64,000 nt of DNA, taken from Anaeromyxobacter dehalogenans 2CP-1 (GTDB taxonomy: Bacteria; Myxococcota; Myxococcia; Myxococcales; Anaeromyxobacteraceae). The stretch is from the NCBI RefSeq assembly GCF_000022145.1, contig NC_011891.1, positions 4,074,501 through 4,138,500 on the forward strand, read 5' to 3'. Within the stretch, counting starts at the first letter, position 1, and each line of letters starts with the position of its first letter. The position numbers and the translations under genes were made by a program. Under the pieces are notes generated by a model. That model saw only the letters and a program-made list of their open reading frames with translations, was not told the DNA's origin and ran no database searches. This document shows positions 1-9,162 of this stretch, piece after piece.

Positions 1-337
1 CAGACCGGCCGGTCTCGGCGCAGCGCGGCCGAGTTCGCGAGCGCGCCCTGGTGTATCGGACGCGATCCGCGCGCGTCCTACGACCGAAGTCCCGCGCCGA
101 GCATTCCTTCTCCACGTCGCGGGAGCGGGCGAGGGCGGGAGCGCACACGAGGACCCGCACCCACTGCCACCCGGCTTCGAGTCACGCGGTCCGGCGAGCA
201 TCCCCGCCCGCCCTTCGACAGGCTCAGGGCGAGCGGACTCCAGAACGCCACCCGTCGACACGCTCACGTCGACAAGCTCACGGTGAGCGGCCTTCAGCGC
301 CCCCCGCCTCCACGCCCTCACGACCCCCGGCTTCGAA
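1..337. other. Non-coding flank with REP-like repeats
   Basis: No convincing gene lies here; the open frames are low-complexity Arg/Ser/Pro translations typical of GC-rich shadow frames. The stretch holds imperfect copies of an extragenic element with the core TTCGACAGGCTCAGGGCGAG, at about 211-236 and 268-290, with a shorter related piece at about 253-265. It lies downstream of the minus-strand sigma factor gene. Confidence 0.5.
211..290. repeat. Two imperfect REP-like elements
   Basis: Copy 1 (211-236) reads CCTTCGACAGGCTCAGGGCG followed by AGCGG. Copy 2 (268-290) differs at a few positions (GACAAGCTCACGGTGAGCGG). Elements with this core are common between genes in many environmental bacteria. 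Their role here, such as transcript end or mobile MITE/REP, is not shown by the sequence. Confidence 0.55.
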
Positions 338-1618
338 TCACGCGCCCTTCGCGGCGCGCCCACAGGCCGCCGCCCGCTCGAGGAGGAGCGCGCGCTCGCG
401 GGCGTTGCGGGTCATGCCGGCGGCGCGCTCCAGCTCGGCGCGGGCCTCCTCGAGGCGACCGAGGCGGGAGAGCAGCTCGCCGCGGACGCTCGGCAGGAGG
501 TGGTACCGGCGCAGCGACGGCTCGTCGGCGATCGCGTCCACCAGCTCGAGCCCCGCCGCCGGGCCGAACGCCATCGCCACGGCCACCGCCCGGTTCAGCT
601 CGATGACCGGCGACGGCGTCAGCTCGGCCAGCGCGTCGTAGAGCGCGGCGATGCGCGGCCAGTCGGTCAGGGCGGCGGTGCGGGCGCGGGCGTGGCACGC
701 CGCGATGGCCGCCTGCAGCGCGTACGGGCCGAGCCCGCCGCCCAGCCCCTCGGCGCGCTCCAGCGCCGCCAGCCCGCGCTGGATGAGCAGGCGATCCCAC
801 CGGCTCCGGTCCTGGTCCAGCAGCAGCACCGGCTCGCCCGACGGCCCGACCCGCGCCGCCGCCCGCGAGGCCTGCAGCTCCATGAGCGCGGCCAGCCCGT
901 GGACCTCCGCCGCGTCGGGCACGAGCGCCTGCAGCATGCGGCCGAGCCGGAGCGCGTCCTCGCACAGCGCCGGGCGCATCCAGTCGTCGCCGGCGGTGGC
1001 GGTGTAGCCCTCGTTGAACACGAGGTAGACGACCTCGAGCACCGACTCCAGGCGCGCCTGGAGGTCCGCACCGCGCGGCACCTCGAACGGCACCCGCGCC
1101 TCCGCGAGCGTGCGCTTCGCCCGCACGATCCGCTGCGCCACCGTGGGCTCGGGCAGGAGGAACGCGCGGGCGATCTCCTCGGTGGTGAGGCCGCCCAGCA
1201 GGCGCAGCGTGAGCGCGGTGCGCGCCTCGCGCGAGAGCACCGGGTGGCAGGCGATGAACAGGAGCCGCAGGAGATCGTCGCGCACCGGCTCGTCCACCGC
1301 CGCGTCGGGCGCCGGCGGGGCCGTGGGGCCGAGCGCCTCCGGGTCCGGGCCGAGCGCCTCGTGCTTGCGGTCCACCATGCGCCTCCGGCGCAGCTCGTCC
1401 ACCGCGCGGCGCTTCGCGGTGGCCATGAGCCAGGCGCCCGGGCTCTCCGGTACGCCCGACTCCGGCCACCGCTCCAGCGCCGCGACCAGCGCGTCCTGCG
1501 CCAGCTCCTCCGCCAGCCCCACGTCGCGCACCATCCGCGCCAGCCCGGCGATGAGCCGGGGCGCCTCGATGCGGAACACCGCGTGCACCGCGCGGTGCGC
1601 GTCCGCGCGGGCGGTCAC
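338..1618 (-). CDS. ECF42-type RNA polymerase sigma factor
   Basis: Extracytoplasmic-function sigma factor of 426 residues. The sigma-2 region covers about residues 10-80 (EELAQDALVAALERWP helix, then RRAVDELRRRRM). Sigma-4 follows at about 120-180 with the DNA-reading helix TTEEIARAFLLPEPTVAQRI. A long helical C-terminal extension (about 185-420, DUF6596/TPR-like) separates it from short ECF factors and matches the ECF42 group. That group is encoded beside DGPF/YCII-domain genes and has no classical anti-sigma factor. Such a gene lies 28 bp upstream on the same strand (1647-2090), so the two probably form an operon. The extension probably regulates activity; the signal is unknown. Confidence 0.9.
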   Translation of the reverse strand: MTARADAHRAVHAVFRIEAPRLIAGLARMVRDVGLAEELAQDALVAALERWPESGVPESPGAWLMATAKRRAVDELRRRRMVDRKHEALGPDPEALGPTAPPAPDAAVDEPVRDDLLRLLFIACHPVLSREARTALTLRLLGGLTTEEIARAFLLPEPTVAQRIVRAKRTLAEARVPFEVPRGADLQARLESVLEVVYLVFNEGYTATAGDDWMRPALCEDALRLGRMLQALVPDAAEVHGLAALMELQASRAAARVGPSGEPVLLLDQDRSRWDRLLIQRGLAALERAEGLGGGLGPYALQAAIAACHARARTAALTDWPRIAALYDALAELTPSPVIELNRAVAVAMAFGPAAGLELVDAIADEPSLRRYHLLPSVRGELLSRLGRLEEARAELERAAGMTRNARERALLLERAAACGRAAKGA

Positions 1619-1646
1619 CCGGCGCGCCTCCGCGCCGCCGGTCCCG

Positions 1647-2090
1647 TCACCGGCTCGCCGCGTTGCGCTTGGCGCGCTCGAAGATCTCCGCCTCCTTGGC
1701 GGCGTCCTCCGACGAGAGCACCTCCGGCGGGAAGTCCGCGGCCTCGGCCACCTGCCGCAGCTCCAGCTCGCCCTCGGCGCCCTCTCCCATCGGGTTCGGG
1801 CAGCGCCGGGCCCAGGCGACGGCCTCCTCCTTCGACTTCACCTGGATCATCCAGAAGCCGGCCACCAGCTCCTTCGCCTCGGCGAACGGCCCGTCCACCA
1901 CCTCGACCTTGCCCTTCGAGAACCTCACCCGGGCGCCCTTCGAGGACGGGAGCAGCCCGTCGCCCGCGAGCAGCACGCCCGCGTTCACCAGCTCCTCGTT
2001 GTACCGGGTCATCGCCTGGATCAGCTCGCGGCTCGGCGGCGCTCCTGCCTCGCTGTCCGGGCTGGCCTTCACGATCATCATGAACCGCAT
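1647..2090 (-). CDS. YCII-related DGPF-domain protein
   Basis: A 147-residue YCII-related (DGPF) protein. The diagnostic DGPF appears as VEVVDGPFAEAKE, followed by the family's FWMIQVKSKEEAVAWARRCP stretch. The start at 2090 is chosen because the family begins MRFMMIVKA here and GGAGAGACACC sits directly in front; an upstream in-frame extension looks like shadow sequence. The gene precedes the ECF42 sigma factor in the same direction, the standard arrangement for this group. DGPF proteins are ferredoxin-like small-molecule-binding folds with no proven reaction; the partnership suggests input or output of the sigma factor. Confidence 0.9.
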   Translation of the reverse strand: MRFMMIVKASPDSEAGAPPSRELIQAMTRYNEELVNAGVLLAGDGLLPSSKGARVRFSKGKVEVVDGPFAEAKELVAGFWMIQVKSKEEAVAWARRCPNPMGEGAEGELELRQVAEAADFPPEVLSSEDAAKEAEIFERAKRNAASR

Positions 2091-2319
2091 GGTGTCTCTC
2101 CGTGGTCCGGGTTGTGGCGCGGGCCGGACGGCCGGGCCGCCGCGCTCCGTGCCTCTATCGCGTCGACGTTCCGAGAGCCGCCGGATCGACGGGTGCGACC
2201 GTCCCAGAGGGGGCCGGTGCGCGCCCCGCGAGGTGCAGGGTTCACGGATCGGCGTTCCCGCGCGGGCCCGCAGGGCCGGCCGCGTTGCGCGCCGCCGCTG
2301 CGGCGCCCAGTAAACGTCC

Positions 2320-3327
2320 GTGCACACCCCCGCCCCCCGGAGCGCGCCGCGGCCGCCGCTCCACCGTCTCCGCTCCCGTCCGACGCTGCTCGCCGCGCTC
2401 CTCCCGCTCGCCCTCGCCTGCGCGCAGACCCGCGACACCAGCCATGACGCCTGCCCGCCCCAGGCCCCGGCGCTCGCGACCGGCGGCGCGCCGCACGCGC
2501 TCAGGACCGTGTTCGTGATCGTGATGGAGAACCAGGACTGGTCCGACGTCGCCGGCAACCCGTCTGCACCCTACGTGAACGGCACGCTGCTGCCCGCGTT
2601 CGCGCACGCGGTGGACTACCGGACCGGCGGGCTGCACCCCAGCCTCGGCAACTACGTGTGGCTCGAGGCCGGCGACCCGCTGGGCATCCACTTCGACGCG
2701 CCGCCCGCGGACGTGCCGCTGCCGGTGACCTGCCACCTCGCGACCTACCTCGAGGACGTCGGGCTCACGTGGAAGGCGTACGCGGAGGGCATCGCCGGCG
2801 ACACCTGCCCGCTCGTGAACGAGGGGAAGTACGCGGTGCGCCACGACCCGTTCGTCTACTTCGAGGACGTCTCCGGGCACCCGTTCGACCCGCACAGCGC
2901 CCGCTGCATCGCGCACGTGCGGCCCTTCGAGGAGCTGGCCGCGGACCTCGCCGCCGGCACCGTGCCCCGGTACTCTTTCATCATCCCGGACGTCTGCGAC
3001 GACGGGCACGACGCCTGCCCGCCGCTGAACGATCCCGTCGCGCAGCAGGACGCGTTCCTGGCGCGCGAGGTGCCGGCCATCATGGACAGCGCCGCCTACC
3101 GCGACGGCGGCGTCATCCTGGTGGTCTGGGACGAGGGCCACCGGGGCGACCACCCCATCGGCCTCATCGCGGTGTCGCCGCTCGCGAAGCCCGGCTACGC
3201 CGCGCCCGGCGCGTACACGCACGGCTCCACCGTGCGCACCGTGCAGGAGATCCTGGGCGTCACGCCGCTGCTGCGGTCCGCCGCCACCTCGGCGAGCCTG
3301 TCCGACCTGTTCACGGCCTACCCGTAG
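2320..3327 (+). CDS. Exported phosphoesterase-family protein
   Basis: A 335-residue protein of the phosphoesterase family (PF04185: acid phosphatases and phospholipase C-like enzymes of the alkaline-phosphatase superfamily). The N-terminal hydrophobic segment (about 20-36, ending ALACAQ) is a signal peptide and possibly a weak lipobox. The metal/active-site-type motif VFVIVMENQDW follows at about 65-75, and VVWDEGHRGDHPI lies near 270. It starts with GTG. The last 17 bases overlap the convergent hydrolase gene 3311-4234. The substrate cannot be read from sequence; a periplasmic phosphomonoesterase or phosphodiesterase is likely. Confidence 0.8.
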   Translation: MHTPAPRSAPRPPLHRLRSRPTLLAALLPLALACAQTRDTSHDACPPQAPALATGGAPHALRTVFVIVMENQDWSDVAGNPSAPYVNGTLLPAFAHAVDYRTGGLHPSLGNYVWLEAGDPLGIHFDAPPADVPLPVTCHLATYLEDVGLTWKAYAEGIAGDTCPLVNEGKYAVRHDPFVYFEDVSGHPFDPHSARCIAHVRPFEELAADLAAGTVPRYSFIIPDVCDDGHDACPPLNDPVAQQDAFLAREVPAIMDSAAYRDGGVILVVWDEGHRGDHPIGLIAVSPLAKPGYAAPGAYTHGSTVRTVQEILGVTPLLRSAATSASLSDLFTAYP

Positions 3328-4234
3328 CGGCCGCGATCGGCGCCTCGGCGATCGGCGCACGCGCCGTCTGCACCCGCAGCCGGCGGTCCAGGAAGCCGCC
3401 CACGCGCCGCTCGTACTCGGTCCGGGCGAACGCGTGGAGGTCCACGTGGCCGGCGCCGGGCACCTCCCAGAGCGCCTTCGGCGCGCGGGCGCTCCGGTAC
3501 AGCGCCCGCGACTCGGCGAGCGGCGTGTACGGATCCGCCGCGCCGGCGAGCACGAGGAGCGGCGCCGTCTGGGCGCCGATGCGGTCCACCGGGCGGAGGT
3601 CGGCCGCGCGGACGCCCTGGCGCGGGAGCATCAGCCGCTCGACGAGCGGCGCGAGCAGCCCGCCGAGCGGGCCGAGCCAGGCCCGCGCCCGGTTGCGGAT
3701 GGCGGCGTCGATGGTCGGGTAGACCGACTCGAGCACCAGCGCGTCCACCTTCAGCGGGACCGGGCCGAGCAGCGCCGCCGCGCCGCCCATCGAGATGCCG
3801 ATCACGCCGATCCGCTCGCCCGGCAGCGCCGCGCGCAGCCACTCCACCGCGGCGCGCGCGTCGCGGCTCTCCAGCGCGCCGTAGGTCGTCTGGGCCGAGC
3901 CGCTCGCGCCGTGCCCGCGGAAGTCGATGGCGAGCACCGAGTACCCCACCGCGGCGAGGAAGCGGGCGCGCCCGGCCATCTCGGCGGCGCTCGCGCCGAT
4001 GCCGTGCAGCAGCAGGACGGCGCCCGCGCCCGGGTGCCCGCGCGCGAGCCAGCCGCGGATCGTGCTCCCGGAGCCGCTCCGCAGCTCGACCGGCCGCGCG
4101 TCGAGCTCCGCGGGCGCCGGCGGCGCGCGCCCGGCGCGGGCCGGCGCGCTCATGCCGACCGCGGTCGCGATGGAGAGCAGGACGCCGAGGCGGCGAAGGC
4201 GGGTGGGCCGGGAGGTGGAGCGCGTCGGGGTCAA
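3311..4234 (-). CDS. Exported alpha/beta hydrolase
   Basis: A 307-residue serine hydrolase of the alpha/beta fold. The signal peptide (about 14-34, ending APARAG) predicts export. The oxyanion strand is VLLLHGIGAS, the nucleophile elbow is GISMGG, and late Asp (GAADPYTP) and His (GAGHVDLH) complete a plausible triad. FRGHGASG is typical of the lysophospholipase/BAAT-like group. It ends inside the convergent phosphoesterase gene (17-bp overlap). Substrate unknown; an ester or acyl-lipid hydrolase is most likely. Confidence 0.8.
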   Translation of the reverse strand: MTPTRSTSRPTRLRRLGVLLSIATAVGMSAPARAGRAPPAPAELDARPVELRSGSGSTIRGWLARGHPGAGAVLLLHGIGASAAEMAGRARFLAAVGYSVLAIDFRGHGASGSAQTTYGALESRDARAAVEWLRAALPGERIGVIGISMGGAAALLGPVPLKVDALVLESVYPTIDAAIRNRARAWLGPLGGLLAPLVERLMLPRQGVRAADLRPVDRIGAQTAPLLVLAGAADPYTPLAESRALYRSARAPKALWEVPGAGHVDLHAFARTEYERRVGGFLDRRLRVQTARAPIAEAPIAAATGRP

Positions 4235-4288
4235 GGAGGCGTGGGGTGCGTCCGGAGCAGCCGGCTCCAGGCGGCGCCGTCCGCGCCG

Positions 4289-5515
4289 CTACAGCTCATC
4301 TCTAGCCAGCGGGATCGTCCCGCGCACGGCGGCCCGGCGTCGCGAACGGAGCCCGAACACCACCCGGAGCGGCTCCCAGGCGGCGACCCACCAGCACAGG
4401 CCGAGGCTGATGGCGAGCGAGGCGGCGGCGAGCCCGAGGAACGCGACCGGCAGGCCGGCGGAGTCGGCGCCCCGCTGCACCATCGCGGCGGCGAGGCCGA
4501 CGATCACGCCGTGGTGGAGCACGTAGAACGGGTAGACGAGCGCGCTGGCGCGCTGGAGCGCCTCGCCGTCGTCGCGCGCGAGACACCGGCGCGCGCCGCC
4601 GAGCAGCGCCACCAGCCAGCACCACGACGCGCCGCCGTACCCGCCCCACAGCAGCACGCCGCCGGCCGAGCGGGCGGCCGGCAGGCGCGCGAGCACGTCC
4701 CCCGGCCACGCCCACGCGCAGAGCCCCACCGACACGGCGGCCGCGACGACCAGCGCCAGCCGCCAGTGGCGATCGAGCGCGGCGGCGAAGCCGGGCTCCG
4801 CCGCCACCGCGAAGCCCCACAGGAACGCGGGGAGCAGCAGCCCGCGGTTCGACCAGTCGTAGGCGAGCGGCGCGAAGCGCGGCGCCGCGGTCGCGGTGGC
4901 GATCCGGATTGCGACCGCCGGCAGCACCAGCCAGGCGAGGCCGGCGGGCCCCTGGCACGGCGCGGCCAGGCGCGCGAGCAGCCGGCGGCCTGCGGGGCGG
5001 CGCAGCGCGGCGAGGAGCGGCGCGGTCGCGAGCGAGAACGCGAGCAGGAACACCAGGAACCAGAGGTTGTGCCAGGCGAAGTTCCCCTCCGGATAGATGC
5101 CCTCGAAGAAGTGCGGGTAGAACGCGAGCAGCGATCCGTCGAACCGGCCCTGGAGGCGCCGCTCCACCCAGACCTGCGGCGGCACGAGCACGAGGATCCC
5201 GAGCGCGAGCGGCAGCCCGAGGCGGAGCAGGCGCTCGCGCGCGTAGCGGGCGGGCGAGCGGTGACGCAGCGCGAGCCAGGCCGCCTCGCCGGCGAGCGCC
5301 ATGAAGAGCGGCATGATCCACGGCGCAGGGAAGAACACGAGCTCGCCCAGCCACTTGCTGCGCAGCGCGCTCTGCACGTGCCAGGTGTCCCAGGGGTTGA
5401 ACGGCTCGGCGGCGTGCACCAGGAACACCGCCAGCATCCCGAGCACGCGCAGCCAGTCGAGATCCGCGCGCCGCGGCTCGCTCCGGTACCCCGTCGGCGT
5501 GACCGCGCTGCGCAT
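4289..5515 (-). CDS. Acyltransferase 3 family membrane protein
   Basis: A 408-residue polytopic membrane protein of the acyltransferase 3 family (PF01757, the OafA/MdoC type). The family signature is at the start: DLDWLRVLGMLAVFLVHAAE, with the invariant His in the first membrane segment, then about ten hydrophobic helices. These proteins use acyl-CoA to O-acylate sugars of cell-surface polymers. It lies 15 bp downstream of the GT4 gene 5531-6634, so surface glycan modification is a reasonable inference, but the substrate is unknown. Confidence 0.85.
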   Translation of the reverse strand: MRSAVTPTGYRSEPRRADLDWLRVLGMLAVFLVHAAEPFNPWDTWHVQSALRSKWLGELVFFPAPWIMPLFMALAGEAAWLALRHRSPARYARERLLRLGLPLALGILVLVPPQVWVERRLQGRFDGSLLAFYPHFFEGIYPEGNFAWHNLWFLVFLLAFSLATAPLLAALRRPAGRRLLARLAAPCQGPAGLAWLVLPAVAIRIATATAAPRFAPLAYDWSNRGLLLPAFLWGFAVAAEPGFAAALDRHWRLALVVAAAVSVGLCAWAWPGDVLARLPAARSAGGVLLWGGYGGASWCWLVALLGGARRCLARDDGEALQRASALVYPFYVLHHGVIVGLAAAMVQRGADSAGLPVAFLGLAAASLAISLGLCWWVAAWEPLRVVFGLRSRRRAAVRGTIPLARDEL

Positions 5516-5530
5516 CGCCGGGACCGCTCC

Positions 5531-6634
5531 TCAGACCACCTGCTGATACAGGTCGAGCACGCGCCGCGCCACGATGGGCCACGCGTAGCGGGCCGCGGTG
5601 GCGCGCCCCCGCGCGCCGAGCGCGGCGGCGCGCGCCGGGTCGTGCGCCAGCGCCTCGAGCGCGTCGGCCCACGCGTCGGGATCGTCCGGAGGGAGCAGGC
5701 GGCCCTCCTCGCCGTCGTGCAGCACCTCCCGGAACCCGTCGATGTCGGACGCGAGCACCGGGCGCCCGGCCGCCATGGCCTCGAGCAGCGTCACGCCGAA
5801 GGAGGCCACGCTGGTCGGGGCGCAGTAGACGTGCGCGGCCGCGTACCAGTCCGCCCGCCCCTCGATCACCGCCCCGGCGAACACCACGTCCTCGACGAGA
5901 TCCCGCGGGACCATCCGCTCGTACCGGCGGCGGAGTGGACCGTCGCCCAGGACCAGCAGCCGCGACGGGACGCGGGCCCGCAGCCGGGCGAACGCGCGCA
6001 GCATGCGGTCGAGCCCGTTCCGCGGCTCGAGCCGCCCGACCCAGAGCACGTTGAAGCGGCCGTCGTCGAAGCGCGCCGGCCGGCGGCCCTGACCGAAGCC
6101 CTCCGCGTCCACGCCGTTCGGGACGATCTGCACGTCGTCGCGGATCCCGGCGGCGAGCGACGCGGCCGCGTGCGAGACGGCCAGCACCAGGTCGAGCCGG
6201 CCGAGGTAGCGCCGCTCCAGGCCGCCCGCCAGGCGCGAGCCGAGGCCGGGAGTGTAGTGGGTGTGGAGGGTGCCGGCGACGGGGCCGCGGGCGTGCTGCA
6301 GCGCCAGCCAGGGCAGCACCGGGGTGATGGGGCAGTGGACGTGCAGGACGTCGAAGCGCTCGCGGTCGAGCGCGTCGCGCATGGCCCGCGAGAGGCCGAG
6401 GCCGACCGAGACGCGGCCGAACCCGCCGTTCAGGAAGAACGGGCGGCTGCGCGCGAGCCGGAGCACGTCGGGACCGCTCGCCTCCGGCGACGGCGGCGGC
6501 AGGTCCGGCATCTCGCTGGTGAGGATCTTCACCGCGTGACCGAGGCGCCGCGCCTCCCGAGCGAAGTGGTGGACGTGCTCCTGAACCCCGCCGATGCTCG
6601 GGTAGTAGTACTCGGTGACGATCCCGATCTTCAC
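5531..6634 (-). CDS. Family 4 glycosyltransferase
   Basis: A 367-residue GT-B glycosyltransferase of family GT4. The acceptor-domain glycine loop is YYPSIGGVQEHV (about 10-21). The nucleotide-sugar part has VLWVGRLEPRNGLDRMLRAF, GDGPLRRR, and the retaining-GT EX7E-type segment beginning EAMAAGRPVLASD. It is similar in layout to PimA-like mannosyltransferases. It is followed within 15 bp by an acyltransferase 3 gene, suggesting a small glycolipid or exopolysaccharide module. Sugar and acceptor are not identifiable. Confidence 0.9.
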   Translation of the reverse strand: MKIGIVTEYYYPSIGGVQEHVHHFAREARRLGHAVKILTSEMPDLPPPSPEASGPDVLRLARSRPFFLNGGFGRVSVGLGLSRAMRDALDRERFDVLHVHCPITPVLPWLALQHARGPVAGTLHTHYTPGLGSRLAGGLERRYLGRLDLVLAVSHAAASLAAGIRDDVQIVPNGVDAEGFGQGRRPARFDDGRFNVLWVGRLEPRNGLDRMLRAFARLRARVPSRLLVLGDGPLRRRYERMVPRDLVEDVVFAGAVIEGRADWYAAAHVYCAPTSVASFGVTLLEAMAAGRPVLASDIDGFREVLHDGEEGRLLPPDDPDAWADALEALAHDPARAAALGARGRATAARYAWPIVARRVLDLYQQVV

Positions 6635-6656
6635 GCGCGCTCCCCCCGCCCGGCGG

Positions 6657-6842
6657 TCATGACGAGGTGGCGCGCCGGCCCGCCTCGGCGTCGGGCAGCG
6701 GGGCGCCGGCGCCCTCCTCGCGCGGCTTGCGCCCGCGCGCGCCGGTGGGCCGCCGGAGCAGGATCGGGAGCATGGCGAGCGCCGCCCCCGGGAGCGCGCG
6801 CAGGTTCAGCCAGGCGACTTGGACCAGCGACCGCGCCTTCAT
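6657..6842 (-). CDS. Small hypothetical protein
   Basis: A 61-residue frame directly upstream of the GT4 gene (23-bp gap), same strand. It has one hydrophobic stretch (residues about 8-29, VAWLNLRALPGAALAMLPIL) and a charged, low-complexity tail. A G-rich stretch precedes the ATG but is not a clear Shine-Dalgarno sequence. It may be a single-pass membrane microprotein of the glycosyltransferase operon or only a chance frame; no family is recognised. Confidence 0.35.
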   Translation of the reverse strand: MKARSLVQVAWLNLRALPGAALAMLPILLRRPTGARGRKPREEGAGAPLPDAEAGRRATSS

Positions 6843-6946
6843 GGGACCCCCCGCGCGCGCTGCCCCGCCAGTGTTTCATCGAAGGCGGCGCGAGGCAGCG
6901 GCCCCGAAGGAGCCGCGCCCATTCGCGCACGCGCAGGCGGACGCCG

Positions 6947-7981
6947 TCAGACGGATGGAGGGGAGAGTCGCGCGAAGCCCTCCTGGCGCCGGTAGGGCCA
7001 GTACGGATAGGGGGCCGGCACCGCGCTCGCGGCGTCGAGCGCCGCGACCTGCGCCGGCGTGAGCGCCCACCCCACGGCGCCGAGGTTGTCCCGCAGCTGC
7101 TCCTCGGTGCGCGCGCCGATCACCACGGTCGACACCGTCGGGCGGCGGAGCAGCCAGTTGAGCGCGACCTGCGGGACGGTCCGGCCGGTCTCCGCGGCCA
7201 CCGCCTCGAGCGCGTCGACGACGCGGTACAGCAGCGGCTCGTCCACCGGCGGGCCGTAGTCGGCGGTCTGGTGGAGCCGGCTCACGGCGGGGAGCGGCTG
7301 GCCGCGGCGGATCTTCCCCGTGAGCCGCCCCCAGCCGAGCGGGCTCCAGACCATCGCGCCGACGCCCTGATCCTGCGCAAGCGGCATGAGCTCCCACTCG
7401 TAGTCCCGCCCGACGAGTGAGTAGTACACCTGGTGCACCACGTGGCGCGGCCACCCGCGGCGGTCCGCCTCCGCCAGCGACTTCATGAGCTGCCAGCCCG
7501 AGAAGTTGGAGGCCCCCACGTAGCGCACCTTCCCGGCGCGGACCAGGTCGTCGAGCGTGGAGAGCACCTCCTCCACCGGGGTGCGGGCGTCGAACGCGTG
7601 GAGCTGCAGCAGGTCGATCCGATCGGTGCGAAGGCGCCGCAGCGCCGCCTCGCACGCGCGCACGAGGCGCAGCCGCGACGTGCCCGCGTCGTTCGGCCCG
7701 TCGCCGGTGGGGAGCCCGGTCTTGGTGGAGATGAGCGCGCGATCCCGCCGCCCCTCCAGCGCGGCGCCGAGCACCTCCTCCGATGCGCCCGAGGAGTAGA
7801 CGTCCGCGGTGTCGAACAGCGTGACGCCCGCGTCCAGACACATGTCCACCATGCGCCTCGCCCCTGCGACGTCGATCGTCCCCCAGGCGCTGAACAGCGG
7901 CCCCGCCCCGCCGAACGTGCCGGCGCCGAAGCTCAGCGCCGGGACCTCCAGCCCCGATGCTCCCAGTCTCCTGTGCTCCAC
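6947..7981 (-). CDS. Aldo/keto reductase
   Basis: A TIM-barrel NADPH-dependent oxidoreductase of the aldo/keto reductase superfamily (YajO/Tas-like), 344 residues from the chosen start. The catalytic Asp-Tyr pair is in FDTADVYSSGASEE, and the cofactor-binding end has VVIGARTEEQLRDNLGA. The GTG at 7981 is preferred because GGGAG lies five bases ahead; an ATG at 8023 would add 14 residues without homology to the family start (HRRLGASGLEVP). It is divergent from a LysR-family gene (8123-9076) across about 140 bp, the usual arrangement for a regulator and its target. Substrate unknown. Confidence 0.9.
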   Translation of the reverse strand: MEHRRLGASGLEVPALSFGAGTFGGAGPLFSAWGTIDVAGARRMVDMCLDAGVTLFDTADVYSSGASEEVLGAALEGRRDRALISTKTGLPTGDGPNDAGTSRLRLVRACEAALRRLRTDRIDLLQLHAFDARTPVEEVLSTLDDLVRAGKVRYVGASNFSGWQLMKSLAEADRRGWPRHVVHQVYYSLVGRDYEWELMPLAQDQGVGAMVWSPLGWGRLTGKIRRGQPLPAVSRLHQTADYGPPVDEPLLYRVVDALEAVAAETGRTVPQVALNWLLRRPTVSTVVIGARTEEQLRDNLGAVGWALTPAQVAALDAASAVPAPYPYWPYRRQEGFARLSPPSV

Positions 7982-8122
7982 GATGACTCCCGTCCCGGTG
8001 GTTGGCGCGCCGCGCGTGGCCACGAGCCCTGGCCGGCCTGCGCGTCGCGCGGAAAGGATGCGCGGCGCCCCCCCTCCCCGCTAGCACTCTCCAGGCACAA
8101 CACCTGTGAACCGAGCTCATCG
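7982..8122. promoter_or_regulatory. Divergent promoter region, AKR/LysR
   Basis: This 141-bp gap separates the divergent aldo/keto reductase and LysR genes and must hold both promoters and, by analogy with LysR systems, the regulator's T-N11-A type site. I could not point to a single convincing operator by eye. Confidence 0.4.
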
Positions 8123-9076
8123 ATGGCCCATGGCGACGGCAACCGGCTGTACGAGATGGAGGCGTTCGCGGCCGTCGCGGAGCTGGGCGGCTTCTCCGCC
8201 GCCGGGCGCGCGCTCGGGAAGACCCCCTCCGCGCTGAACAAGCTGGTCGCGCGCCTCGAGGCGCGGCTCGGGGCGCGGCTGCTCACGCGCACCACGCGCG
8301 CGGTCCGGCTCACCGCCGAGGGCGAGGCGTTTCACCAGCGGGCGCTCCGGATCCTGGCGGAGGTGGAGGAGGCCGAGAGCGAGGCACGGGGCGGCGCGCC
8401 GCGCGGCCGGGTGCGCGTGAACGCGAACCTCCCGTTCGGCGTGCACTGCCTGCTGCCGGTGGTGCGGAGCTTCCTCGAGGCGAACCCGGGCGTCACGCTC
8501 GACCTGGTGCTCACCGACGAGGTGGTCGACCTGGTGGAGCGGCGCGCCGACGTCGCCATCCGCGTGGGCCCGCTGCGCGCCTCCGGGCTGCTCGCGCGCA
8601 AGCTGGGCGAGAGCCCGGTGGCCGTGGTCGCGTCACCCGACTACCTCGCGCGCCGCGGGACGCCGCACACGCCGGCCGACCTCGGCGCGCACGAGCGGAT
8701 CGGCTTCACGTTCGCGCGCACCCTCCAGGACTGGCCGTTCCGCCAGGGCGGCGAGGAGGTGCGGGTGCCGGTGCGCGGCGCCGTGCGCGCGGGCGACGGC
8801 GAGACTGCGCGGCGGCTGGCGCTCGCGGGCGCGGGCCTCGCGCGCCTCGCGCTCTTCCAGGTCACGGACGACCTCGAGGCAGGGCGCCTCGTGCGCGTCC
8901 TCGAGGCGTTCGAGCCCGGAGACGCCCTCGAGATCCACGCGCTGTTCCTGGGCCCCGCCGGCTCGGTGCCGGCGCGGGTCCGCGCGTTCGTGGAGTTCCT
9001 CGCATCCGCCCTGGGCAGCGGGCGCGGCGCCGGGGCGCGGGCCGGCCGCTCTCGCGAGGGGGCGTCGGGGCGGTGA
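8123..9076 (+). CDS. LysR-family transcriptional regulator
   Basis: A 317-residue LysR regulator. The winged helix-turn-helix is at about residues 10-70 (FAAVAELGGFSAAGRALGKT then LEARLGARLLTRTTRAVRLT). The periplasmic-binding-protein-like effector domain starts near residue 95 and continues to about 300. It is most like the AaeR/DmlR/PA-type subgroup with PRGRVRVNANLPFG. The ATG at 8123 is chosen over an in-frame extension through the intergenic region. The C-terminal 25 residues are Arg/Gly-rich and probably disordered. It likely controls the divergent aldo/keto reductase and itself. Confidence 0.9.
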   Translation: MAHGDGNRLYEMEAFAAVAELGGFSAAGRALGKTPSALNKLVARLEARLGARLLTRTTRAVRLTAEGEAFHQRALRILAEVEEAESEARGGAPRGRVRVNANLPFGVHCLLPVVRSFLEANPGVTLDLVLTDEVVDLVERRADVAIRVGPLRASGLLARKLGESPVAVVASPDYLARRGTPHTPADLGAHERIGFTFARTLQDWPFRQGGEEVRVPVRGAVRAGDGETARRLALAGAGLARLALFQVTDDLEAGRLVRVLEAFEPGDALEIHALFLGPAGSVPARVRAFVEFLASALGSGRGAGARAGRSREGASGR

Positions 9077-9162
9077 ACCGGCCCGGGGCGCGGCCGGCGG
9101 CGCGAGCAGGCCGCTGCACCGGGCGCGTTTGACACGGCCGGCGTCGGACGCATGTTCTGCTC

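Noticed and set aside
3434-7420. A 1328-codon open frame on the plus strand
   Set aside because: It runs antisense to the hydrolase, acyltransferase, GT4 and reductase genes, is Arg/Ala/Pro/Gly-rich without any domain, and is expected in DNA with this G+C.
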